Notes: generated by a model from the letters alone, not told the origin. DNA of 15,106 bases from Streptococcus sp. UBA6071 (GCA_002436115.1 DIXV01000023.1:1708-16813), one strand, 5' to 3'. Shown: positions 1 to 7,262, counted from the stretch's first letter. Numbers and translations are program-made.

Positions 1-776
1 TAGACAAGCTTTATCGTCAAAATCCGAGCTTGTTTGGCTATCCCCAAAGCCCTGTTTTCCCACTTTTGACTAAAATATTAGATGCGAATGATTGGTTAAG
101 CGTGCAAGTTCATCCTGACGATCGTTATGGGATGGAACATGAGGGAGAGCTTGGAAAAACCGAATGTTGGTATATTTTAGCGGCAGAACCTGGAGCAGAA
201 ATTATTTACGGACATACGGCTAAGAGCAAGGAAGAATTAGAAGATTACCTCTATGCAGGGAAGTGGGATCAACTTTTAACACGGGTTTCAGTCAAAGCAG
301 GAGATTTCTTTTATGTTCCTAGTGGGACCATGCATGCTATCGGAAAAGGCATCATGGTTCTTGAGACACAGCAATCCAGTGATACGACCTACCGTGTTTA
401 TGATTTTGATCGAAAAGATGATAAGGGTAGTCTGCGTGAATTGCATCTTGAAAAGTCAGTTGATGTCTTAAGGATTGGCCAACCCGAAAATAGCACACCA
501 GCAACTCTAAAGGTGGATGATGTAACCTCGACACTTCTAGTTAGCAATAAATTTTTCACCGTTTACAAGTGGGAATTAAATGGTAGAAGTAGAATGCGCC
601 AATTTGCTCCTTATCTCCTAGTCAGTATCCTTTCCGGTCAAGGAGAAGTGATTATTGACGAAGCAACCTACACTATTAAAAAAGGAGACCATTTCATTCT
701 CCCTAATGATGTTAAGTCATGGTTTCTAGAAGGTCAAAACCTTGAAATCATTGCTAGTTATAGCAATGAGGCATAA
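1..776 (+). CDS. manA: Mannose-6-phosphate isomerase, type I (5' end outside the window)
   Basis: Interconverts mannose 6-phosphate and fructose 6-phosphate in the cytoplasm, linking mannose use to glycolysis and supplying mannose 6-phosphate. The frame is open to the left edge (first full codon at base 3, visible start DKLYRQNPSLFGYP), so the TTG at 30 is not the true start. About 257 residues are present; the family is usually about 315, so roughly 55-60 N-terminal residues lie outside. The cupin metal site is visible: Gln and His of QVHPDD (codons at 105 and 111), Glu of LGKTE (162) and His of GTMHAIGKG (333). The substrate-side motif ETQQSSDTTYRVYDFDR follows, then a C-terminal beta domain. 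A terminator lies 4 bases after the stop, so manA ends its transcription unit. No frameshift is seen; the truncation is only the window edge. Family identity is firm. Confidence 0.95.
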   Translation, partial: DKLYRQNPSLFGYPQSPVFPLLTKILDANDWLSVQVHPDDRYGMEHEGELGKTECWYILAAEPGAEIIYGHTAKSKEELEDYLYAGKWDQLLTRVSVKAGDFFYVPSGTMHAIGKGIMVLETQQSSDTTYRVYDFDRKDDKGSLRELHLEKSVDVLRIGQPENSTPATLKVDDVTSTLLVSNKFFTVYKWELNGRSRMRQFAPYLLVSILSGQGEVIIDEATYTIKKGDHFILPNDVKSWFLEGQNLEIIASYSNEA

Positions 777-780
777 GAGT

Positions 781-806
781 AAAAGCCGATTATTCGGCTT
801 TTTATT
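781..806 (+). terminator. Rho-independent terminator of manA
   Basis: A perfect 9-bp stem (AAAAGCCGA at 781-789, TCGGCTTTT at 794-802) encloses a TTAT loop. The T-run of the right arm continues into TATTCTTA. It begins 4 bases after the manA stop. The A-run on the left also lets it act weakly on the minus strand. Confidence 0.9.
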
Positions 807-984
807 CTTATATATGCTTTGATGTTAAGGAAAAGCTCTTGTAAGACTAAGTTTACTTTAGGATTTAAAATGGTTTTCTAGATTTTTCTTAGTCAAAGTG
901 AAGGAGGAGGCTAGCAAAGAGAGACTTCTTGGTTATCGTTCAAGAAGATCTTGTTTTTCCTCGTAGTTGAATTAGCTTATTCCA
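807..984. other. Gene-poor spacer between manA and the prfC promoter
   Basis: I see no convincing gene here. The only ATG frame (822-881, 19 residues) lacks a ribosome binding site. A strong Shine-Dalgarno-like AAGGAGGAGG at 901-910 has no ATG, GTG or TTG at a usable distance. No tRNA, repeat or strong hairpin was found. AT-rich filler or a decayed gene remnant is the simplest reading. Confidence 0.5.
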
Positions 985-1013
985 TTGCACAAGTCGGTAT
1001 TTTTCGTTATAAT
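985..1013 (+). promoter_or_regulatory. Sigma-A promoter of prfC
   Basis: The -35 box is TTGCAC (985-990) and the -10 box is a perfect TATAAT (1008-1013), with an ideal 17-bp spacer. Transcription should begin near 1020, giving a leader of about 120 nt before the prfC start codon. Confidence 0.8.
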
Positions 1014-1019
1014 AAGAGA

Positions 1020-1139
1020 GTTGCAAACGCAGCTCTTTGCTGTGTCTAGAAAAAGAGCTGGCTGACCTAAAGAGATATTCATGGACTGCACGTGAACTGA
1101 GGAGCTCTGCTATTGACTAAAAAACGAAAAGGAAATACG
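1020..1139 (+). promoter_or_regulatory. Foldable 5' leader of prfC with a 4-codon upstream reading frame
   Basis: A 9-bp perfect stem pairs CAGCTCTTT (1030-1038) with AAAGAGCTG (1052-1060) around a 13-nt loop. The hexamer AGAGCT at 1054-1059 could instead pair with AGCTCT at 1103-1108, so two exclusive folds are possible. Between them lies ATG GAC TGC ACG TGA (1081-1095), a tiny frame ending in UGA. No U-tract terminator is present, so any control would act on translation or RNA stability. It matches no riboswitch class I recognise. Function is inference only. Confidence 0.35.
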
Positions 1140-2684
1140 ATGTCACTACAAGAAGAAATCAAAAAACGCCGGACTTTTGCTATCATTTCTCACCCAGATG
1201 CTGGTAAGACAACTATTACAGAGCAATTACTTTATTTTGGGGGAGAGTTGCGTGAGGCGGGAACTGTCAAGGGAAAAAAGACGGGTACCTTTGCTAAGTC
1301 TGACTGGATGGCTATTGAAAAGCAACGGGGGATTTCGGTGACCTCCTCTGTCATGCAGTTTGATTACGCTGGTAAGCGGGTCAATATTTTAGACACACCT
1401 GGTCATGAGGACTTCTCTGAGGACACCTATAGGACTCTCATGGCGGTGGATGCTGCCGTTATGGTGGTGGACTCTGCTAAGGGGATTGAGGCTCAGACCA
1501 AGAAGCTTTTTGAGGTGGTTAAGCACCGCAATATTCCAGTCTTTACCTTCATTAACAAATTGGACCGTGATGGACGTGAGCCTTTGGATTTACTGGAGGA
1601 GTTGGAAGAGGTGTTGGGCATTGCCTCTTACCCCATGAATTGGCCTATTGGAATGGGGAAAAGTTTTGAGGGGCTCTATGATCTTCACAATAAACGGCTT
1701 GAACTTTATAAGGGAGAGAAACGTTTTGCTTCTTTGGAAGAAGGAACGGCCCTCTTTGCGGCTAATCCCTTTTTTGAGCAGGTTCTGGAAGATGTTGACT
1801 TGCTACAAGAAGCAGGGAATCCTTTCTCAGAAGAAGCCATTCTTGCTGGAGAATTAACACCTGTATTCTTTGGCTCAGCCTTAACCAATTTTGGTGTTCA
1901 AACCTTCCTCGACACTTTCTTAACATTTGCGCCAGAACCACATGGACACGAGACAAAAGAGGGGGTTCTTATTGACCCGATGAGCAAAGATTTCTCAGGT
2001 TTTGTCTTCAAAATTCAGGCTAATATGGATCCTAAACATCGTGATCGAATCGCCTTTGTTCGTATTGTATCAGGCGAATTTGAGAAAGGGATGTCTGTCA
2101 AATTGTCTCGGACAGGAAAAACAGTTAAGTTGTCAAATGTGACGCAATTTATGGCTGAGAGTCGTGAAAATGTCGAAAATGCAGTTGCTGGTGATATTAT
2201 CGGGGTCTATGATACAGGAACTTATCAAGTCGGTGATAGTTTGACAGCGACTAAACATCTCATTGAATTTGAACCTCTCCCAACCTTTACACCAGAACTT
2301 TTCATGAAAGTGTCTCCTAAAAATGTTATGAAACAGAAGTCCTTTCATAAAGGCGTTGAACAGTTGGTTCAAGAAGGAGCTATTCAACTTTATACCAACT
2401 ATCAGACTGGGGAGCATATGCTAGGCGCTGTCGGTCAGCTCCAGTTTGATGTTTTCAAACACCGTATGCTAGGAGAATATAATGCTGAAGTGATTATGAG
2501 CCCGATGGGGAAAAAGACGGTTCGTTGGATTAGAGCAGAGGATTTTGATGAGCGGATGTCGTCTAGTCGGAACATTTTAGCAAAGGATCGCTTTGATCAA
2601 CCTGTTTTCCTTTTTGAAAACGAGTTTGCCCTTAGATGGTTTGCAGATAAGTACCCAGAGGTAACATTAGAAGAAAAAATGTAA
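1140..2684 (+). CDS. prfC: Peptide chain release factor 3 (RF3)
   Basis: A translational GTPase that removes RF1/RF2 from the ribosome after peptide release. The 514-residue product has the usual length. The start is the ATG at 1140 ([20 protein letters not shown]), with AAAGGA six bases upstream. An in-frame TTG at 1113 would add nine lysine-rich residues and has no proper ribosome binding site. The G-domain motifs are clear: P-loop HPDAGKTT (residues 18-25), the switch-I RGIS region, DTPGHEDF (85-92) and NKLD (139-142). Elongation-factor-like beta-barrel domain II follows, then the RF3 C-terminal domain with [16 protein letters not shown] and [20 protein letters not shown]. It is transcribed alone, from its own promoter, through a long leader, and ends at a terminator about 50 bases downstream. 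Confidence 0.97.
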   Translation: MSLQEEIKKRRTFAIISHPDAGKTTITEQLLYFGGELREAGTVKGKKTGTFAKSDWMAIEKQRGISVTSSVMQFDYAGKRVNILDTPGHEDFSEDTYRTLMAVDAAVMVVDSAKGIEAQTKKLFEVVKHRNIPVFTFINKLDRDGREPLDLLEELEEVLGIASYPMNWPIGMGKSFEGLYDLHNKRLELYKGEKRFASLEEGTALFAANPFFEQVLEDVDLLQEAGNPFSEEAILAGELTPVFFGSALTNFGVQTFLDTFLTFAPEPHGHETKEGVLIDPMSKDFSGFVFKIQANMDPKHRDRIAFVRIVSGEFEKGMSVKLSRTGKTVKLSNVTQFMAESRENVENAVAGDIIGVYDTGTYQVGDSLTATKHLIEFEPLPTFTPELFMKVSPKNVMKQKSFHKGVEQLVQEGAIQLYTNYQTGEHMLGAVGQLQFDVFKHRMLGEYNAEVIMSPMGKKTVRWIRAEDFDERMSSSRNILAKDRFDQPVFLFENEFALRWFADKYPEVTLEEKM

Positions 2685-2738
2685 AACAGAGGCTTAGTAG
2701 AAGCGGTTTTTATACGACAAAAAAATAAATCAGCGGCA

Positions 2739-2797
2739 AAAAAGACGAACCAAGCTCAATGGGAGAAAATCCGAAAATGAGAGAGGTTCGTCTTTTT
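2739..2797 (+). terminator. Rho-independent terminator of prfC
   Basis: A 13-bp perfect stem pairs AAAAAGACGAACC (2739-2751) with GGTTCGTCTTTTT (2785-2797). The 33-nt loop can add an inner CTCA/TGAG helix (2755-2758 with 2779-2782). The T5 sits at the right arm. The A5 on the left makes it potentially active on the minus strand too. Confidence 0.85.
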
Positions 2798-2928
2798 GAT
2801 ATTGCACAATTCCTTAATCTCAAGCTTGTAGACGATTATAGACTGTGCTTGTATTAGTTAATTGTATTGCTAAACTGACAATTTTACTTGCTTCCTCATG
2901 ACGTGGTGTCTGCATTAGCCAATTCATT

Positions 2929-2964
2929 AAAAAAAGCCTCCCTTATAGTCGTTATAAGGGAGGC
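2929..2964 (-). terminator. Rho-independent terminator of the alpha-amylase gene
   Basis: A 12-bp perfect stem pairs GCCTCCCTTATA (2936-2947) with TATAAGGGAGGC (2953-2964) around a 5-nt loop. On the minus strand it is followed by seven T residues (A-run 2929-2935 on the plus strand). It lies about 20 bases beyond the amylase stop. The remaining DNA between this and the prfC terminator (2798-2928) shows nothing recognisable. Confidence 0.93.
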
Positions 2965-2983
2965 CTGTCATTTGACATCGTGC

Positions 2984-4438
2984 TTAACTGCTTCTAATCC
3001 AAGCAGAGATAGAACCAGCTTGAACAGGGAATGTTGCCCAACCGTCGGCTTCGATTTGAACCTGATCGGGATGATTGCCCATATAATCGCTGAAAATCTT
3101 ACCAGCATTGAGAAGGCCCATATTCATCCGCTTAGATTGGCTATCGGCATTACTGATGACGACAGCAAGGCCGTCGGGGTGTTCCTCTGTTCCTAGATTA
3201 ACCCAACCAATGCAATTAGGGTGGTCTAGATAATCTATTTGTTCGCCGTAGACATGCTTTTGTCGGAGATAAAGAAGTTTATCAATTTCAGATTGAAAGC
3301 TTTGTTGGGCAAACTCTCCTGAGATGCCATAATAATCTCCGTAAAAAACACAGGGGAGACCTTGTTGTCTCAAGAGAATGAGGGCATAGGCTGCTGGTTT
3401 GAACCATTCTTCAATACACGATTCAAGAGCCTGTCCCCGCTGAGAGTCATGATTGTCCACAAAAGTCACAGCAAACTCAGGTTTAGCAGCAACCAAGCTT
3501 CCAGAGAAAATCTCTGTCAAATCATAAGCTGCCCCTCTTTTGCTCGCATCATATAGGTTCATATGGAGCACAACATCAATCAAGTCAAAACTCCATTTGG
3601 TATCGTTGATGTAATTGAGGCTGACTTGACTGTCACCTTTCCAATACTCTGCAAAGGTATAGAGGTCGGGTTTGATGTTTTCTCTGACGTAACCGATAAA
3701 TTCTGTCATAAAGGCTTCTTCGATATGTTTGACCGCATCCAATCGAAAACCAGATATCTTGGTGGTTTCTAAGAACCAAGCAACCCACTCTTTGAGGTGG
3801 TCAATCACCTCAGGGTGTTCGAAGTCAATATCGTTAAACATGAGATAATCATAGTTTCCATTCTCGCTATCAACCTGATCTTGATCAGCCCAGCCTTTAT
3901 TATCCCCCAAGATAAGATAAATTCCTTTTTCATCATGAAGAGCATCATAATCCAAGCCAGTAAAATGGTACCAGTGCCATTTAAAGCTACTATAAGTATC
4001 TTGTCTTCCTGAGAAGGTAAAATTTGTCCATCCTTCAATTTCATAGGGGTCGGAGATGGGTTCTTGCCGATTGTTGGGATTCATTTTAAGGACTCGAAAT
4101 TTCTCCCGAATATCGCCAGCTGCTTTGTGATTAAGGACAATATCGGCGATAGCTTCAATTCCTAGGCTTTGTAGCGTTTGGATGGCTTTCAGATAGTCTT
4201 CCTTGATTCCATATTTGGTTCGGGTAGTCCCTTTTTGATCAAATTCTCCTAGGTCAAAGAGGTCGTAGACACCATAGCCAACATCACTCTGACTAGTTCC
4301 TTTAAAGGCTGGGGGTAGCCAAACCATACTGATTCCAATTTCTTTCAAATGTTGGGCATCTGCTATCACTCTTTGCCAGTGTTTGCCATCATTAGGGAGA
4401 TACCACTCAAAGTATTGCATAAGGGTTCCGTTGGGCAT
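2984..4438 (-). CDS. amyA: Cytoplasmic alpha-amylase, GH13 family
   Basis: Hydrolyses internal alpha-1,4 bonds of maltodextrin or glycogen-like glucans. It begins MPNGTLMQYFEWYLPNDG with no signal peptide, so it acts inside the cell. The GH13 signatures are intact: DIVLNH (residues 99-104), GFRLDAVKH with nucleophile Asp234, FAEYW with acid/base Glu264, and FVDNHD with Asp331. A C-terminal beta domain ends in SAWIRSS. Length is 484 residues, as expected for the liquefying-type intracellular enzymes. I chose ATG 4438 because AAAGGA lies six bases upstream. An in-frame ATG at 4459 would add METKGLS, but its nearest purine run is 13 bases away. The gene stands alone, convergent with prfC and divergent from ridA. 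No clear CcpA (cre) site was found in the upstream 150 bases. Confidence 0.95.
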   Translation of the reverse strand: MPNGTLMQYFEWYLPNDGKHWQRVIADAQHLKEIGISMVWLPPAFKGTSQSDVGYGVYDLFDLGEFDQKGTTRTKYGIKEDYLKAIQTLQSLGIEAIADIVLNHKAAGDIREKFRVLKMNPNNRQEPISDPYEIEGWTNFTFSGRQDTYSSFKWHWYHFTGLDYDALHDEKGIYLILGDNKGWADQDQVDSENGNYDYLMFNDIDFEHPEVIDHLKEWVAWFLETTKISGFRLDAVKHIEEAFMTEFIGYVRENIKPDLYTFAEYWKGDSQVSLNYINDTKWSFDLIDVVLHMNLYDASKRGAAYDLTEIFSGSLVAAKPEFAVTFVDNHDSQRGQALESCIEEWFKPAAYALILLRQQGLPCVFYGDYYGISGEFAQQSFQSEIDKLLYLRQKHVYGEQIDYLDHPNCIGWVNLGTEEHPDGLAVVISNADSQSKRMNMGLLNAGKIFSDYMGNHPDQVQIEADGWATFPVQAGSISAWIRSS

Positions 4439-4479
4439 AGATAATCCTTTCGTTTCCATCCAAATAGTTAATTTCTCCT

Positions 4480-4508
4480 ACAGTAACACAAGACAGGTGA
4501 TTTTTCAA
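4480..4508 (-). promoter_or_regulatory. Promoter of the alpha-amylase gene
   Basis: On the minus strand, TTGAAA (-35, plus-strand 4503-4508) and TACTGT (-10, 4480-4485) are 17 bp apart. The -10 box is preceded by TGT, an extended -10. This places transcription start about 35 bases before the chosen ATG. Confidence 0.6.
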
Positions 4509-4542
4509 GTATGGGGTTAAAGGTGCAGAAAATGGAAAAACG

Positions 4543-4551
4543 TGCTATAAT
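4543..4551 (+). promoter_or_regulatory. Extended -10 promoter of ridA
   Basis: TGC-TATAAT (4543-4551) is a full extended -10. The -35 region (GTGCAG, 4523-4528, 17-bp spacer) is poor. Start of transcription near 4558 leaves a leader of about 30 nt before ATG 4589. Confidence 0.65.
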
Positions 4552-4588
4552 CAGATTGATTTAACGTATGCGATTAGGGAGGAATTAC

Positions 4589-4966
4589 ATGAAAACAATT
4601 CATACAGATAAAGCCCCTCAGGCGATTGGGCCTTATGTTCAAGGGAAGGTTGTAGGAAACCTCTTGTTTGCCAGCGGTCAGGTTCCTTTGTCACCAGAAA
4701 CTGGTCAAGTTGTTGGTGAGGGGATTGAGGAGCAGACAAGACAGGTGTTGAAAAACATCTCAGCGATTTTAGAAGCGGCGGGAACTGATTTTGATCATGT
4801 CGTTAAAACGACTTGTTTTCTCAAAGATATGGCTGATTTTGCTGCTTTTAATGCCGTTTATCAAACTGCTTTTTCAACAGATTTTCCAGCACGTTCAGCA
4901 GTAGAAGTTGCTCGCCTTCCTCTTGATGTCAAGGTGGAGATTGAAGTGATTGCAGCCATTGATTAG
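4589..4966 (+). CDS. ridA: RidA family 2-iminobutanoate/2-iminopropanoate deaminase
   Basis: Hydrolyses reactive enamine/imine intermediates released by PLP enzymes such as threonine dehydratase, protecting other PLP enzymes; cytosolic, trimeric in the family. The 125-residue product covers the whole YjgF/YER057c/UK114 fold. Visible active-site features are the IGPYVQG loop (13-19), ASGQVPL (28-34), Arg102 in PARSAVEVARLP and Glu117 in VKVEIEVIA, which match the carboxylate-binding Arg and catalytic Glu of characterised RidA. The start is ATG 4589, behind GGGAGG. An in-frame ATG at 4568 lies only about 10 nt after the predicted transcription start and is unlikely. The gene is monocistronic and divergent from the amylase gene. 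The true substrate in this organism is inferred from the family. Confidence 0.95.
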   Translation: MKTIHTDKAPQAIGPYVQGKVVGNLLFASGQVPLSPETGQVVGEGIEEQTRQVLKNISAILEAAGTDFDHVVKTTCFLKDMADFAAFNAVYQTAFSTDFPARSAVEVARLPLDVKVEIEVIAAID

Positions 4967-5010
4967 ATCAAAAAGGATTGAGAAAAGGTGACGTGTTTGC
5001 CAGCTAAAAG

Positions 5011-5036
5011 AAAAAGTCCTCGTGAGAGGATTTTTT
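5011..5036 (+). terminator. Rho-independent terminator of ridA, abutting the dnaX promoter
   Basis: A stem of AAAAAGTCCTC (5011-5021) with the complementary GAGGATTTTTT (5026-5036), one G-T wobble and a GTGA loop. The last T of its T-run is also the first base of the extended -10 promoter TGGTATAAT. Confidence 0.8.
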
Positions 5037-5044
5037 GGTATAAT
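5036..5044 (+). promoter_or_regulatory. Extended -10 promoter of the dnaX leader
   Basis: TGG-TATAAT at 5036-5044 is a perfect extended -10. No recognisable -35 lies 16-18 bp upstream because that DNA is the stem of the ridA terminator. Transcription should start near 5051. Confidence 0.6.
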
Positions 5045-5050
5045 AGAAAT

Positions 5051-5191
5051 AAGGCCATTTCAAAAATAGATGATGAATGTGCCGTAAAGTAGCTAGAGCC
5101 CTTGTGAGGGGAGTGCAGACCTAAACCGAGGGTTGCCTCTCTCGAATAAGCCCCACCTCTAGGAAGTTATGGAAGTTTGGAGAGTAGCTTA
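5051..5191 (+). promoter_or_regulatory. Structured 5' leader (about 140 nt) of dnaX, class unknown
   Basis: The leader folds on paper into a three-way arrangement. A closing helix pairs CTAGAG (5093-5098) with CTCTAG (5157-5162). Inside it sit hairpins CCCT/AGGG (5099-5102 with 5107-5110) and CGAG/CTCG (5127-5130 with 5141-5144). An alternative pairing of AGCTA (5091-5095) with TAGCT (5185-5189) would displace the closing helix and cover the bases next to the start codon. The ribosome binding site GGAGAG (5179-5184) can pair with CTCTCT (5137-5142). It lacks the GGUCAGG...AGCAG core of SRP RNA and the cores of riboswitches I know. A five-codon frame (MMNVP, 5070-5087) without a ribosome binding site lies upstream. 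Structure is plausible; function is unknown. Confidence 0.45.
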
Positions 5192-6874
5192 ATGTATCAA
5201 GCCTTATATCGAAAATACCGCAGCCAGACCTTTGGGCAAATGGTGGGTCAGGAAGTTGTGGCCACTACCCTATGTCAAGCGGTTGCTTCTGGCAAAATCA
5301 GCCATGCCTATCTCTTTTCTGGTCCACGTGGAACAGGAAAGACGAGCGCCGCTAAGATTTTCGCTAAGGCTATGAATTGCCTTGAGCAAGTGGACGGTGA
5401 ACCCTGTAATAGCTGTTATATCTGCCAAAGCATCACAGAGGGAAGTCTCGAAGACGTTATCGAAATTGATGCGGCCTCTAATAATGGTGTCGATGAAATC
5501 CGCTATATTCGTGATAAGTCGACCTATGCCCCTAGCCTAGCCCAGCATAAGGTTTATATTATTGATGAGGTCCATATGCTTTCGGCTGGCGCTTTTAATG
5601 CGCTATTGAAAACCCTAGAAGAACCAACAAAGGATGTCGTTTTTATTTTAGCGACCACTGAACTTCACAAGATTCCAGCAACAATCTTGTCGCGTGTGCA
5701 ACGCTTTGAGTTTAAATCAATTCAGACGCACGCAATCCAAGCCCATCTAGCCTTTGTTCTGGATGAAGAAGGAATTGGTTATGATCAAGCTTCCTTAGCC
5801 ATGATTGCTCATCGTGCAGAAGGTGGCATGCGTGATGCCTTATCAATACTGGATCAAGCTATCAGTCTTTCAAATACGGATTCCCTAGGCATAGAAACGG
5901 TGGAAGAAATCACTGGTTCAATCAGTTTGCACGCTTTAGACAACTACGTTGCTGCTGTTTTGGCACATGAAACCAAGGATGCCTTGGCACACCTTCAGAT
6001 GATATTTAATCAAGGCAAAAGCATGAACCGTTTTGCAGTTGATTTGCTGGCTTATCTTAGAGATATACTACTAGCTGGGGATGATACAAAAGATAGCCAT
6101 TTATCAGAAAGGTTCAGAGAAAACAGTCAAACGCCTCAGTCGCAAATTTTTGAGCTTATCCATCAAGTTACCAAAGGGTTACAAGAAATCAAATCGAGCG
6201 CTCAACCTAAGATTTATGCGGAGTTGATGACCGTTCGTCTGGCAGATGCTGATAAGAGTCCTGTGGAGACAGGAGTATCAGAGCAGTTGCTGGCAGAATT
6301 AGAGGGGCTTCAAAATCGGATTAGAACTTTAGAAGAAGAGGTCAAGAATTTAAAAAACACCTCTGTGCTTCCCCAAAAACCTCTCAGTCAACCCAACCTC
6401 AATAAACGTCACTACCAAGTTGATCGAGATAAGGTAAATCACATTCTAATGGAAGCTGTTGAACAGCCTGTTAAGGCACGTGAAAACCTCACGCGGCTTC
6501 AGAATGCTTGGGAAGAGGTTATCACAAGTCTCTCTGGTCCAGATAAAGCCCTCTTGAGCGGTTCACAGCCTGTTGCTGCTAATGAACGACATGCTATTCT
6601 GGCTTTTGAATCACGATTCAATGCGGAGCAGACCATGAAGAGAGAAAATCTCAACCTTATGTTTGGCAATATACTCAGCCAAGCAGCAGGGTTTTCCCCA
6701 GAAATTTTAGCGATTGCCCATGAAGACTGGTTAGAGATTCGCAGTGACTTTTCTAAGAAATCAAAGGAACAACGAAGACCTGACCGAGAAGAAATACCAG
6801 TAGCATCAGAAACCTCAGATATTCCAGAAAACTTGGCTTTTCTGGCAGATGCTGTTACCATTACGGAAGATTAA
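5192..6874 (+). CDS. dnaX: DNA polymerase III subunit tau (clamp loader ATPase)
   Basis: The AAA+ motor of the clamp loader, which opens and places the sliding clamp and ties the polymerase to the replication fork. The start is ATG 5192 (MYQALYRKYRSQTFGQMVGQE) behind GGAGAG; an in-frame TTG at 5177 lies within that binding site region. Visible motifs are Walker A GPRGTGKTS (44-52), a zinc module of Cys63, Cys72, Cys75 and Cys78, Walker B VYIIDE (121-126), SRV (167-169, usually SRC) and the sensor-2 segment GGMRDALSILDQ. Domain III follows, then a short coiled coil around 363-389 (LLAELEGLQNRIRTLEEEVK). The C-terminal region is charged and more variable and should carry the polymerase contact. 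Length is 560 residues. A slippery A-AAA-AAC lies at 6352-6358. The next gene begins one base after the stop, so the two are co-transcribed. Confidence 0.97.
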   Translation: MYQALYRKYRSQTFGQMVGQEVVATTLCQAVASGKISHAYLFSGPRGTGKTSAAKIFAKAMNCLEQVDGEPCNSCYICQSITEGSLEDVIEIDAASNNGVDEIRYIRDKSTYAPSLAQHKVYIIDEVHMLSAGAFNALLKTLEEPTKDVVFILATTELHKIPATILSRVQRFEFKSIQTHAIQAHLAFVLDEEGIGYDQASLAMIAHRAEGGMRDALSILDQAISLSNTDSLGIETVEEITGSISLHALDNYVAAVLAHETKDALAHLQMIFNQGKSMNRFAVDLLAYLRDILLAGDDTKDSHLSERFRENSQTPQSQIFELIHQVTKGLQEIKSSAQPKIYAELMTVRLADADKSPVETGVSEQLLAELEGLQNRIRTLEEEVKNLKNTSVLPQKPLSQPNLNKRHYQVDRDKVNHILMEAVEQPVKARENLTRLQNAWEEVITSLSGPDKALLSGSQPVAANERHAILAFESRFNAEQTMKRENLNLMFGNILSQAAGFSPEILAIAHEDWLEIRSDFSKKSKEQRRPDREEIPVASETSDIPENLAFLADAVTITED

Positions 6875-6875
6875 T

Positions 6876-7262
6876 ATGCAAATTACCTTAGAAAACGACA
6901 TTCAAATAGGGACAGAACGAGACCTTATCCATCAGGTCTTTGATGTCCAATACCAGTTTAAAAAAGGCTATAATTACCTCATCTTTCTTAATGAGGACAA
7001 GGAAAAAGTGGTCCTCAAATTCAGTGAGAGAGAGCTCTTGATGACACGCTTCTCCCAGCCGAAGTCGGTGATGCGTTTCATCAAAGGAGAGGATACTCTG
7101 ACCTTTCTACCGACGCCTTTAGGGAGTCAGCCACTAACTATAGTGACTGACTTCTATCTGTACCAAGCAGCAGACCAAGAGCTAAGGTTGCAGTATAAAC
7201 TGAAACCCCTTGGGAGTGACGAGGCTTTAGGTCTTTATAAAATGAAATTAGTTTGGAATTAA
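6876..7262 (+). CDS. DUF1934 family protein (calycin-like beta-barrel)
   Basis: A 128-residue soluble protein of the DUF1934 family, related by pattern to Bacillus YwiB. The visible family features are alternating beta strands and the segment VMRFIKGEDTLTFLPTPLGSQP followed by DFYLY and LRLQYKL. No signal peptide, membrane segment or catalytic motif is seen, and its biochemical role is unknown to me. The start is ATG 6876, one base after the dnaX stop, with GGAAGA (6865-6870) inside the dnaX end as ribosome binding site. It is therefore translationally close-coupled to dnaX. I see no strong terminator after it before the next promoter. Confidence 0.75.
   Translation: MQITLENDIQIGTERDLIHQVFDVQYQFKKGYNYLIFLNEDKEKVVLKFSERELLMTRFSQPKSVMRFIKGEDTLTFLPTPLGSQPLTIVTDFYLYQAADQELRLQYKLKPLGSDEALGLYKMKLVWN

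Noticed and set aside
1..776. manA as a 5'-truncated pseudogene
   Set aside because: The frame is open to base 1-3 and encodes family sequence there; the missing N-terminus is explained by the window boundary.
822..881. 19-codon ORF after the manA terminator
   Set aside because: No ribosome binding site, no promoter and no recognisable product.
2888..3196. A 102-codon plus-strand open frame opposite the end of the amylase gene
   Set aside because: It lies antisense to a well-conserved GH13 gene, crosses its terminator, lacks a ribosome binding site and resembles no family.
4520..4560. Catabolite control (cre) operator between the amylase and ridA genes
   Set aside because: The nearest candidate, TGGAAAAACGTGC, has the wrong spacing between the TG and CG positions of the consensus.
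1064..5125. Shared 8-mer GACCTAAA in the prfC (1064-1071) and dnaX (5118-5125) leaders
   Set aside because: One 8-base match between two segments of about 130 bases is close to chance expectation, and the flanking bases and predicted folds differ.
5045..5191. dnaX leader as SRP (4.5S/scRNA) RNA, which neighbours dnaX in Bacillus
   Set aside because: The invariant SRP domain IV sequence (GGUCAGG...GGAA...AGCAG) is absent and the segment runs directly into the dnaX start.
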